Origin: Desulfobacteria bacterium
GTDB lineage: Bacteria; Desulfobacterota; Desulfobacteria; Desulfobacterales; C00003060
Assembly: GCA_030145035.1 (NCBI GenBank)
Contig: JAQYWL010000229.1
Location: 1-6,168 of the forward strand
Length of the DNA stretch: 6,168 nucleotides
Reading direction: 5' to 3'
The translations under genes were made by a program, and so were the position numbers. Of the stretch, positions 1-6,145 are shown in pieces; within the stretch, counting starts at the first letter, position 1, and every line of letters begins with the position of its first letter. The notes beneath the pieces were generated by a model. That model was not told where the DNA came from. It searched no databases and saw nothing but the letters and a program-made list of their open reading frames with translations.

Positions 1-1
1 A

Positions 2-2050
2 AAAAAATCTCCTATCAGCAAGATTCGAAACATCGGCATCATTGCACATATTGATGCTGGTAAGACAACCATCACAGAGCGAATACTTTACTATACGGGT
101 CGATCCTACAAGATGGGTGAGGTCCACAATGGTGAGGCGGTCATGGACTGGATGCCGGATGAGCAGGAGCGCGGAATCACCATCACCTCGGCAGTGACAA
201 CCTGCCACTGGAAGGGTGCTGAGATCCACATCATTGACACACCGGGACATGTCGATTTCACCATTGAGGTGGAGCGGTCCCTCAGGGTTTTAGATGGGGC
301 GATTGGCGTATTCTGTGCAGTAGGGGGTGTACAACCCCAGTCAGAGACGGTCTGGCATCAGGCGGACAAATACCGTGTGCCTAAGATTGCATTTGTGAAT
401 AAGCTGGATCGTGCCGGCGCCGATTTCTTTGGAACCGTTCAGATGATGTGTGATCGTCTGGGTGCCAACCCTCTCATAATGCAGATACCAGCAGGGACGG
501 AGGAATCCTTTCAAGGGGTGATTGACCTGCTAGGTATGAAACAATTCATCTGGGATGAAGAGACTCTGGGGGCAACGTTCAGGGCCACAGACATTCCCGA
601 AGGCTTGATGGAAACGGCCCTCAAGCACCGGGAAAAGCTCGTTGAATCAGTGGCAGAGGTTGACGATCAAATAATGGAAGCCTACCTTGCCGAAACCCCT
701 ATGACGACTGAGATGCTTGTTCCCGTCATCCGAAGGGCCACCGCTTCGCTCAAGCTTGTTCCTGTTTTTTGTGGCGCTGCTCTCAAGAACAGGGGCATAC
801 AGCCGCTGCTTGATGGCATAGTTGACTTTCTCCCGAGTCCTCTGGATGTGCCACCCATGGAGGGCATAGACCCCGACACAGGGCAAGTGAAGAAGGCACA
901 CCCTTCAGACGGATCGCCTCTAACTGCTTTGGTGTTTAAGGTCATGATGGACCAGGGCCGGAGATTAAACTTTGTGCGGGTCTATTCAGGCAGGCTAAAT
1001 ACAGGTGACGAAATTCTCAATCCCACCAGACAAACAAAGGAAAAAGTGGCCAGAATCCTTGCCATGCACGCCAACAAGCGCGAGCGTATCAGTGAGGCGC
1101 ATGTCGGAAACATCGTAGGGGTCGTAGGCCTGAAGGCCTCGGTCACTGGCGACACCCTTTGTGATCCGTCAAACCCTATTGTGCTTGAACCGATTGATGC
1201 TTACGAGCCTGTGATCTCTGTGGCTGTGGAGCCCAGGACGCATGCTGATCAGGAAAAAATCGAGCAGGCTCTTAGCAAGCTGGAGGCTGAAGACCCTACA
1301 TTCCGGGTCAAGCATGATGAGGACACCGGGCAGATTGTCATCTCCGGTATGGGAGAGCTTCACCTTGAGATCCTGGTGGGCCGTTTAAGGCGTGATTTCC
1401 ACACACAAGTCAATGTGGGCAAGCCTCATGTTGTCTGTAAGGAGACCGTCGAGCAGGCGGCCCAGGCAGTTGCCGTATTTGAAAAAGAGATTGGGGGGAT
1501 TCGTCACTTTGGCGAGGTGCTGCTTGAGTTGTCACCCAGGGAGCGTGGGAAGGGGAATTGGTTCGTAAACAGCTTACCTGACGAATCGTTGCCGGCAGAA
1601 TTCGTTCCGGCTATTGAACAGGGTGTAACGGAATCGTTGGAAAGTGGCGTGCTCCTGGGATATCCTGTTGTGGATGTGGCGGTTGCCCTAATTGGCGGCA
1701 CGTACAAAGAATCTTTTTCCAGTCATCTGGCCTTCAAGGTCGCTGCCTCCATGGCTTGCAAGGAGGGGCTTCAAAAGGCAAGGCCGCTTCTGTTGGAACC
1801 AATCATGGCTGTGCAGATCCTGGTCCCTGTGGCCTTCATGGGGGATGTTATCGGGGATATCAATGCACGGGGAGGCAAGATTGAACACCTGGAACAAAAG
1901 GGTGAGATACAGATCATAGACGCAACCATACCTTTGTCTAAAATGTTTGGCTATTCAACGGCCCTCCGCTCTGCCACCCAGGGGCGCGGGACCTTTACCA
2001 TGCACTTTTCTCATTATGATCGTGCCCTTGAGTCCCAGAAAGCTCTTTAA
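2..2050 (+). CDS. fusA: Elongation factor G, 5' end cut by the window edge
   Basis: This GTPase drives tRNA-mRNA translocation and/or ribosome recycling in the cytoplasm. The frame is open from base 2 (KKSPISK...), so the first in-frame ATG at 113 is internal; only one or a few N-terminal residues are missing. The visible part is 682 residues, near full family length (about 690-700). Counting from base 2, the G1 loop AHIDAGKTT is at about 15-23, GITIT of switch I at 58-62, DTPGH at 79-83 and NKLD at 133-136. Domains II to V follow, with domain III GMGELHLEI near 449-457 and the domain V sequence MGDVIGDINARGG near 613-625. Odd points: the domain IV tip loop reads GTYKES where ordinary EF-G has a Tyr-His motif, and no tuf gene follows. 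Both suggest a paralogue (EF-G2-like) outside the str operon, but that is inference. The family call is certain; the subfamily is not. Confidence 0.96.
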   Translation, partial: KKSPISKIRNIGIIAHIDAGKTTITERILYYTGRSYKMGEVHNGEAVMDWMPDEQERGITITSAVTTCHWKGAEIHIIDTPGHVDFTIEVERSLRVLDGAIGVFCAVGGVQPQSETVWHQADKYRVPKIAFVNKLDRAGADFFGTVQMMCDRLGANPLIMQIPAGTEESFQGVIDLLGMKQFIWDEETLGATFRATDIPEGLMETALKHREKLVESVAEVDDQIMEAYLAETPMTTEMLVPVIRRATASLKLVPVFCGAALKNRGIQPLLDGIVDFLPSPLDVPPMEGIDPDTGQVKKAHPSDGSPLTALVFKVMMDQGRRLNFVRVYSGRLNTGDEILNPTRQTKEKVARILAMHANKRERISEAHVGNIVGVVGLKASVTGDTLCDPSNPIVLEPIDAYEPVISVAVEPRTHADQEKIEQALSKLEAEDPTFRVKHDEDTGQIVISGMGELHLEILVGRLRRDFHTQVNVGKPHVVCKETVEQAAQAVAVFEKEIGGIRHFGEVLLELSPRERGKGNWFVNSLPDESLPAEFVPAIEQGVTESLESGVLLGYPVVDVAVALIGGTYKESFSSHLAFKVAASMACKEGLQKARPLLLEPIMAVQILVPVAFMGDVIGDINARGGKIEHLEQKGEIQIIDATIPLSKMFGYSTALRSATQGRGTFTMHFSHYDRALESQKAL

Positions 2051-3437
2051 GGGCCTTCTCAATGCTCAGCCTCCTTTCAGTGTCTTTGCCCACCAAATTG
2101 AGGGCACGATTCAGGTGGAACTTCGCATTTTTAAAGCGTCCTCTTTCCTTATAGTAAATTCCGAGGTGGTAGTGGGCCTCCCCCAGGTTGCCAAGCTTTC
2201 CGTAAGTTTCCCCTAAATAATAAGTGCCGGGCAAGTAATCGGGTGCCGTGTTCACAAGGGTCTTGAAGCTGTCCAGGGCTCCTTGCAGATCCCCCATCTC
2301 CATTTGCGCTCGCCCTAAAAGGAACCATCCCTCCGGGTCTTTTGGGCTGAAGGCAAGGGCCCCCTTTAGAGTCTTCAAGGCGCTGGCATAGTTGCCCATG
2401 TGAAAATAGGTCTTGCCAAGATCCCGGAGAATGTCCCGGTCCAGAGGGCGGAATTGCACAGCCCTTTTTAGGTTTTCCACCGCCTCTTCCTTCTTTCCGC
2501 CTCGGTCGAGGACAAGCCCCTTGCCATAATATGCCAGGGCGTCTTCAGAGTTTTTTCGGAGTTGGGAATCAAATGTGCTGTGGGCTGCCCCAGCATCGCC
2601 ATAAAGGGCGATCAACTTGGTGCGGACTTTGCGGAAGCCTGTGGGATCTACAGGACGAACCGATTTGGCCCTTTCGGGGTGGGTCTGGATCCAGGTGTCA
2701 AGGTAAGCCATCCTGGTTTCAATGGCCGGATGGGTAGTCACATAAGACGGAATATGTTCAGGGCCGAACCATCGTTTGGCGCGTATCTTCTGTAACACCT
2801 TCAGGAGCCCTCCACCGCCGTATCCAGCCTTGGTCAGGTATTTGAGCCCGACCTGGTCGGCCTCAGCCTCGTTCTCGCGGCTGTACTTCAGGGAAAGGGA
2901 CTGGCCGGCTGCAATCGAACTGGTGGTAATAGCGCCCGCGGCCGCGGCGCTTCCGCCCAGAAAAATTCCTGTCAGAACACCGGCCAGTGTGGCCAGCCCG
3001 ATTTTTTTTTGCCGTTCTATTTGCTTGGAGATGTGGCGGCATAACACATGAGCAATCTCATGGGCGAGAATACCAGCCAGTTCTTCTTCACTCTCCATGG
3101 CAGCAAGGAGACCGCTGTTGATGAATACGTGGCCTGCGGGTGCGGCAAAGGCATTGTAAACATCTTCCTTGACCACGTAGAAATGAAAATCAAAGGGTGG
3201 GGTCGGGAGCTGTGCCACAATATGCTGGCCTATCGTGTTGACATAGTTTACGACGGACGGATCTTCAATGAGCACGAGGTGTTTCTTGACATAGAGCATG
3301 AGTTTCTTGCCCAGCTCCTTTTCCTCCTTGGTCGTCAAACAAATATAAGATGAGGGAAATGGATAGGCTTCAGAGCCGCTTCCTATGGTAATGGATATTA
3401 TGAGAAGTGTTGCTATGGCTATTCTTGTAAGGCGCAT
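1995..3437 (-). CDS. Exported M48 zinc metalloprotease with TPR repeats (BepA/YfgC-like)
   Basis: A 480-residue protein, close to the length of E. coli BepA (487), a periplasmic protease and chaperone for outer-membrane beta-barrel assembly. Residues 1-24 look like a Sec signal peptide (MRLTR, then a hydrophobic stretch to GSGSEA) with no lipobox cysteine. The M48 core has HEIAH at 126-130, the third zinc ligand E190 in ENEAEAD, and H235 in a THP motif. The spacing of H126, E190 and H235 closely matches H136, E201 and H246 of BepA, where H246 is the switch ligand closing the active site. Residues 146-177 are hydrophobic and Gly/Ala-rich. About four TPR units of 34 residues fill 297-432, and a short helical end follows. 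The ATG at 3437 is the only start that keeps the signal peptide; no strong Shine-Dalgarno precedes it. The gene converges on fusA and overlaps it by 56 bp. The substrate is inferred from BepA and not shown. Confidence 0.92.
   Translation of the reverse strand: MRLTRIAIATLLIISITIGSGSEAYPFPSSYICLTTKEEKELGKKLMLYVKKHLVLIEDPSVVNYVNTIGQHIVAQLPTPPFDFHFYVVKEDVYNAFAAPAGHVFINSGLLAAMESEEELAGILAHEIAHVLCRHISKQIERQKKIGLATLAGVLTGIFLGGSAAAAGAITTSSIAAGQSLSLKYSRENEAEADQVGLKYLTKAGYGGGGLLKVLQKIRAKRWFGPEHIPSYVTTHPAIETRMAYLDTWIQTHPERAKSVRPVDPTGFRKVRTKLIALYGDAGAAHSTFDSQLRKNSEDALAYYGKGLVLDRGGKKEEAVENLKRAVQFRPLDRDILRDLGKTYFHMGNYASALKTLKGALAFSPKDPEGWFLLGRAQMEMGDLQGALDSFKTLVNTAPDYLPGTYYLGETYGKLGNLGEAHYHLGIYYKERGRFKNAKFHLNRALNLVGKDTERRLSIEKALKELSGTQGHDHNEKSAW
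2024..2054. repeat. Short inverted repeat at the fusA stop codon
   Basis: GCCCTT at 2024-2029 is the exact reverse complement of AAGGGC at 2049-2054, with an inner GAG/CTC pairing possible at 2030-2032 and 2043-2045. It covers the fusA stop and lies inside the converging protease gene. It is the only hairpin I see near the convergent ends. No T run follows on either strand, so it is not a convincing intrinsic terminator and may simply be coding sequence. Confidence 0.25.
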
Positions 3438-3524
3438 GGTATGATTGATTGGTTACGAGTTTCCCGCAAGATGGGCCAATACTACAGCGACATTTTCATA
3501 ATAAGCATTTGAAATAATATGAAT

Positions 3525-3533
3525 TGCTATAAT
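3525..3533 (+). promoter_or_regulatory. Candidate extended -10 element, rightward
   Basis: TGCTATAAT matches the sigma-70 extended -10 consensus TGnTATAAT exactly. The sequence 17 bp upstream (GCATTT at 3505-3510) is a poor -35, which an extended -10 can tolerate. Transcription would start near 3540 and read through the inverted repeat at 3613-3705 before parA, giving a leader of over 300 nt or a separate small RNA. AT-rich DNA yields such matches by chance, so this is a candidate only. Confidence 0.35.
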
Positions 3534-3539
3534 TATGTC

Positions 3540-3545
3540 ATTATA
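3540..3545 (-). promoter_or_regulatory. Candidate -10 element for the M48 protease gene
   Basis: The minus strand reads TATAAT here, about 100 bp before the protease start codon. No good -35 hexamer lies at normal spacing; a minus-strand TTGACG (3546-3551) is directly adjacent and cannot serve as its -35. It faces the rightward -10 at 3528-3533, so the two promoters, if real, would overlap and compete. Confidence 0.25.
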
Positions 3546-3612
3546 CGTCAAAATAGCATTTGGAGTTTATCCCTGGCCCAGACCTGGACTATAGGCTTAG
3601 CAGATTAATTTT

Positions 3613-3705
3613 AGCACGTAGCGCCAGGGCAGGCCGTAAGGATTTTATTCATAGGGATTAAGTAAGTCCTGCCGGATAAAAGGCTTACGCCTTAATTCCC
3701 GTGCT
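3613..3705. repeat. Long imperfect inverted repeat (possible structured RNA or palindromic element)
   Basis: Arms pair in register over 93 nt. AGCACG (3613-3618) pairs with CGTGCT (3700-3705). AGGC (3631-3634) pairs with GCCT (3689-3692). GTAAG (3636-3640) pairs with CTTAC (3684-3688). TTTTATTC (3643-3650) pairs with GGATAAAA (3674-3681) through seven Watson-Crick pairs and one wobble. Total: 23 pairs, interrupted by one bulged C, a 2x2 loop and an unpaired 12/7-nt interior. The apical loop is 3651-3673. Competing pairings exist: GGCAGG (3628-3633) with CCTGCC (3668-3673), and GGGATTAAG (3654-3662) with the region 3691-3700. No T run follows on either strand, so it is not an ordinary terminator. 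Its nature is unknown. Confidence 0.6.
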
Positions 3706-3865
3706 GTTGGTGGTCACTCGAGTTGAGTTTCGGAATGGACGCGACGTGAATTTCCAAGCACTACGTCAAAAAGAGTTGCTGAGTACCAAGTTCACTTTAT
3801 TTCAAAACATAATCGTGGACGATGAATAAATCAAGGAAAACCTGGACGGGCTCTTTTTGTTGGCC

Positions 3866-3871
3866 AGGTGG
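3866..3871 (+). promoter_or_regulatory. Ribosome binding site deciding the parA start
   Basis: AGGTGG stands 8 nt before the TTG at 3880, an ideal distance. The longer GTG frame start at 3868 lies inside this motif and has no Shine-Dalgarno of its own. The later GTG at 3916, just before the ATPase core, also lacks one. This favours TTG 3880. Confidence 0.55.
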
Positions 3872-3879
3872 TTATAACT

Positions 3880-4692
3880 TTGAAAAAGACCGATTTTGTG
3901 GTAGAAAACCTTTCAGTGAGTCACATTATTTGCATAGCGAATCAAAAGGGGGGCGTGGGCAAAACCACTACTGCGGTGAACCTTGGCGCTGCCCTTGCTG
4001 TGGCCGAGCGCAAGACCCTGCTCGTTGACTGCGATCCCCAGGGAAACGCGACTACTGGCGTTGGTATTAACAAGGCCGAGGTTTCTAAGAACCTCTATCA
4101 CGGCTTGATTCAAAAGGACTCCGTTGAAGGCCTTGTGGTAGATACCGACATGGCTCATCTAAAGGTTCTTCCTGCATGTATTGACCTGATCGGGGCTGAG
4201 GTGGAGTTGGTCTCACAGCCAAATCGGGAAACCTTCCTCCAGGAGCTCCTGAGACCCCTTGCTGACGAATACGCTTACATGCTGCTTGATTGTCCCCCTT
4301 CCTTAAGCCTTCTTACTGTAAACGCCCTGACGGCAGCCCACACTTTGTTGATTCCTTTGCAGTGCGAATTCTATGCCTTAGAAGGTCTAAGCCAGCTCCT
4401 TCAAACCTTCAGGCGCATCAAGAAGCACCTGAATCCCGGGCTCGTCATTGAAGGGGTGCTCCTGACTATGTTCGATAGGCGAAACAACCTCTCGCATCAG
4501 GTTGCCGAAGAGGCCGAGAAATTCTTTAAGAATTTGGTTTTCGAGACACGTATCCCGAGAAACGTGAGACTGGGAGAAGCCCCCAGTTTTGGAAAGCCCA
4601 TACTTCTTTACGATATCACATCCCTGGGGGCCCAGAGCTATCTGGCCCTGGCCAAAGAAATCATGAACGGTGGGAGGACACGGTATGCCTAA
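3880..4692 (+). CDS. parA: Chromosome-partitioning ATPase ParA (Soj type)
   Basis: A 270-residue Walker-type ATPase that binds DNA non-specifically as an ATP dimer and is released by ParB-stimulated hydrolysis, so that the ParB-parS complex is moved or positioned. From the TTG start, the deviant Walker A KGGVGKTT is at 23-30 with signature lysine K23. LLVDCDPQGN (Walker A') follows near 47-56, and Walker B LLDCPP has D137. There is no N-terminal helix-turn-helix domain, so it is the small chromosomal (Soj, type Ib-like) form and not a P1-like plasmid ParA. The start is uncertain: GTG 3868 (274 aa) and GTG 3916 are alternatives, and about 15 residues precede the conserved IICIANQKGG strand. 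The parB start lies inside the last codons, indicating translational coupling. Function is confident from motifs and context. Confidence 0.95.
   Translation: MKKTDFVVENLSVSHIICIANQKGGVGKTTTAVNLGAALAVAERKTLLVDCDPQGNATTGVGINKAEVSKNLYHGLIQKDSVEGLVVDTDMAHLKVLPACIDLIGAEVELVSQPNRETFLQELLRPLADEYAYMLLDCPPSLSLLTVNALTAAHTLLIPLQCEFYALEGLSQLLQTFRRIKKHLNPGLVIEGVLLTMFDRRNNLSHQVAEEAEKFFKNLVFETRIPRNVRLGEAPSFGKPILLYDITSLGAQSYLALAKEIMNGGRTRYA
4672..4677 (+). promoter_or_regulatory. Ribosome binding site of parB inside the parA end
   Basis: GGGAGG lies 7 nt before the ATG at 4685. It shows that the possible GTG start at 4670, which would place this motif inside the gene, is not the real one. The protein then begins MPKKQALGRGLDAL, as ParB proteins usually do. 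Confidence 0.8.
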
Positions 4693-5548
4693 AAAACAGG
4701 CATTGGGTCGGGGTCTCGACGCCCTCATACCTGACGTGGAAGTATCGGACTTAGAGCCAAGCTCCTTTTTTTATTGTGATATTGACTCGATTCGGCCCAA
4801 TCCGTATCAGCCGAGGCAGCGTTTGTCCGGACAGGAGCTAAAGGACTTATCAGACTCTATCAAGGAGAAAGGGATTATTCAGCCCATCGTTGTGCGCACG
4901 GTTCCCACGGGCTATGAATTGATTGTTGGAGAGCGCCGCTGGCGGGCAGCTCGTACGGCTGGGCTCAAACAGGTGCCGGTGGTCGTCAAGGATGTCTCTG
5001 GGGCCGAGATGGTGGAGATGGCTTTGGTGGAAAATATCCAACGGCAAGACCTGAATCCTCTGGAGAAGGCCGAGGCCTATCATCGCCTGATCAGGGAATT
5101 TGGCCTTACCCAGGAGGATGTAGCCAAGCGCGTGGGTCAGGATCGCTCTACTGTAGCCAATTTTTTGCGCCTTCGGAATCTGCCTCAACCGATCCAGACA
5201 GACATCGTCAACAACACCTTAAGCATGGGCCATGCAAGGGCGCTTCTGGGTGCCGAGACCCCTGCTCAGCAAAAAGAGGCCTGGCGCCGCATAGTTTCTA
5301 AGAATCTCTCTGTCCGGGCCGCTGAGGCCCTGGTCAAGAAACTCAAAGAGCACAAGCCCGGGACTTCGACCGCAAAGGCCCGGTCATCAGAGGATATCTA
5401 TATGGAGAGCCTGGCCGATGATCTGACCCTGCACCTTGGCACCAGGGTACGTATCATACGGCGGGGAAAGCGGGGAAGAGTTGAAATCGATTTTCACGGC
5501 AATGATGACTTAGAGCGACTCATTGCTCGTCTAAAAGGCTCTTCGTGA
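4685..5548 (+). CDS. parB: Chromosome-partitioning protein ParB (CTP-dependent parS clamp)
   Basis: A 287-residue parS-binding protein that loads at parS, closes as a CTP-bound clamp and spreads along DNA. The N-terminal LGRGLDALIP (7-16) is the segment that contacts ParA, with the arginine thought to stimulate its ATPase. The ParB/Sulfiredoxin-like domain covers about 28-120. It carries the CTP-binding GERRWRA at 82-88 and ENIQR at 116-120. A helix-turn-helix at about 141-163 (LTQEDVAKRVG, then DRSTVANFLRL) recognises parS. A Lys/Ser/Thr-rich linker at 218-235 leads to the C-terminal dimerisation domain (236-287). All key motifs are intact and the length is normal. It overlaps parA by 8 bp. 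No TGTTTCACGTGAAACA-like parS is present in the window. Confidence 0.96.
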   Translation: MPKKQALGRGLDALIPDVEVSDLEPSSFFYCDIDSIRPNPYQPRQRLSGQELKDLSDSIKEKGIIQPIVVRTVPTGYELIVGERRWRAARTAGLKQVPVVVKDVSGAEMVEMALVENIQRQDLNPLEKAEAYHRLIREFGLTQEDVAKRVGQDRSTVANFLRLRNLPQPIQTDIVNNTLSMGHARALLGAETPAQQKEAWRRIVSKNLSVRAAEALVKKLKEHKPGTSTAKARSSEDIYMESLADDLTLHLGTRVRIIRRGKRGRVEIDFHGNDDLERLIARLKGSS

Positions 5549-5593
5549 TTGATTTACAGGAATTTTCTTTTTGAAGCGGCGAAGGCGCGTTTT

Positions 5594-5616
5594 ATAAAAT
5601 CGCGTAGCGATTTTAT
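5594..5616. repeat. Perfect 10-bp hairpin just before the NYN gene start
   Basis: ATAAAATCGC (5594-5603) and GCGATTTTAT (5607-5616) are exact reverse complements separated by GTA. The structure ends one base before the ATG at 5618. A third related arm, CGCGTTTTAT at 5586-5595, overlaps it and forms a near-palindrome with the following AAAATCGCG, so two folds compete. There is no U tract after the stem. A purine-rich GAAGG at 5581-5585 is the only Shine-Dalgarno-like motif; it lies 32 nt from the ATG in linear sequence but about 9 nt if the hairpin folds. Confidence 0.75.
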
Positions 5617-5617
5617 C

Positions 5618-6145
5618 ATGTCCATTCACATCCTCATAGACGGCTACAATCTGATCCGTCAGTCTCCGGCCTTGAGCGACATTGACCGCCGCAGTTTGGA
5701 GGAGGGCCGGGAGGCTCTGCTCGAATGTCTGGCTTCTTATAAAAGGGTCAAACATCACCCCATTACGGTGGTCTTTGACGGGGCAGGTGCCGACATCCAC
5801 ATGGAACGAAGAACCCGCTGGAAGGGAATCGCTGTTGTCTTTTCGCGCCCCGGGGAGTTGGCCGACAGTGTTATCAAGCGCATAGTGAACCGGGAACGGG
5901 AGCGGGCCGTTGTGGTTACTTCCGACAGGGATATTGCTGATTTTGCTGCCAAACACGGGGCGGAAACCATAGACTCAATAGAGTTTGAAGGCAAGATGAA
6001 GATGGCCACGCAGCCTGATATGAATCTGACCGATTTAACGGAGAGAGAAGAGGAAGGCTGGATACCCACTACAAGAAAGAAGGGCTCTTCACGCCGCACA
6101 TCTAAGCGAGAGCGTAAAAGGCGTGTCAGGACAAGAAAGCTTTAA
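5618..6145 (+). CDS. NYN-domain (PIN-like) putative ribonuclease, YacP/Rae1-like
   Basis: A 175-residue protein with the compact NYN fold of the YacP family, whose B. subtilis member Rae1 cleaves mRNA on the ribosome. IDGYN at 7-11 holds the first acidic residue (D8). Further candidates for the metal-binding cluster are D54 in VVFDG, D83 in GELADSV, and D103/D105 in TSDRD. The nuclease-like core ends near residue 125. The tail 152-175 is almost all Lys, Arg and Ser, so nucleic-acid or ribosome contact is likely. The ATG at 5618 places IDGYN at the usual N-terminal position. The frame is also open back to a TTG at 5549, right after the parB stop; that longer form would translate the hairpin into 23 unconserved-looking residues. 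The 69-bp gap to parB suggests co-transcription. The fold is well supported; RNase activity and target are inference. Confidence 0.85.
   Translation: MSIHILIDGYNLIRQSPALSDIDRRSLEEGREALLECLASYKRVKHHPITVVFDGAGADIHMERRTRWKGIAVVFSRPGELADSVIKRIVNRERERAVVVTSDRDIADFAAKHGAETIDSIEFEGKMKMATQPDMNLTDLTEREEEGWIPTTRKKGSSRRTSKRERKRRVRTRKL

Larger units (their letters stand above)
3438..3879. other. Intergenic region between the divergent protease and parAB genes
   Basis: About 440 bp without a supported gene. The part at 3490-3570 is AT-rich and holds two perfect TATAAT hexamers, one per strand, flanked by two copies of AGCATTTG (3504-3511 and 3555-3562). The part at 3571-3705 is rich in inverted repeats: CCCTGGC at 3571-3577 against GCCAGGG at 3623-3629, and the long element at 3613-3705. 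TACGTCAAAA occurs twice (3544-3553 and 3762-3771). The rest, 3706-3865, shows no clear structure. An ATG frame at 3822 runs into parA out of frame and is a shadow. No tRNA fold and no canonical parS site are seen. Confidence 0.7.

Noticed and set aside
682..945. Minus-strand frames inside fusA
   Set aside because: They lie opposite a strongly conserved gene, have atypical composition and no recognisable domain or binding site.
2935..2955. GC-rich run containing GCGGCCGC
   Set aside because: It encodes the alanine run at residues 164-167 of the protease; low-complexity coding explains it.
3048..3353. A 101-residue plus-strand frame opposite the M48 protease
   Set aside because: It mirrors the conserved HEIAH region of the protease and has no recognisable motif.
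3680..3693. AAGGC-TTAC-GCCTT hairpin as an intrinsic terminator
   Set aside because: The 5-bp stem is short, no T run follows, and the same bases pair better within the larger inverted repeat.
3731..3771. GACGTG and ACGTC motifs resembling a parS site near parA
   Set aside because: Canonical parS is a 16-bp palindrome around CACGTG with TTTC/GAAA arms. This stretch lacks that core and its symmetry, and no better match was found in the window.
3822..4028. A 68-residue plus-strand frame beginning at an ATG
   Set aside because: It overlaps parA in another frame and shows no recognisable motif; it is a shadow of parA.
5531..5956. A 141-residue minus-strand frame opposite the NYN gene
   Set aside because: The NYN protein on the plus strand has clear family motifs; the antisense frame has none.
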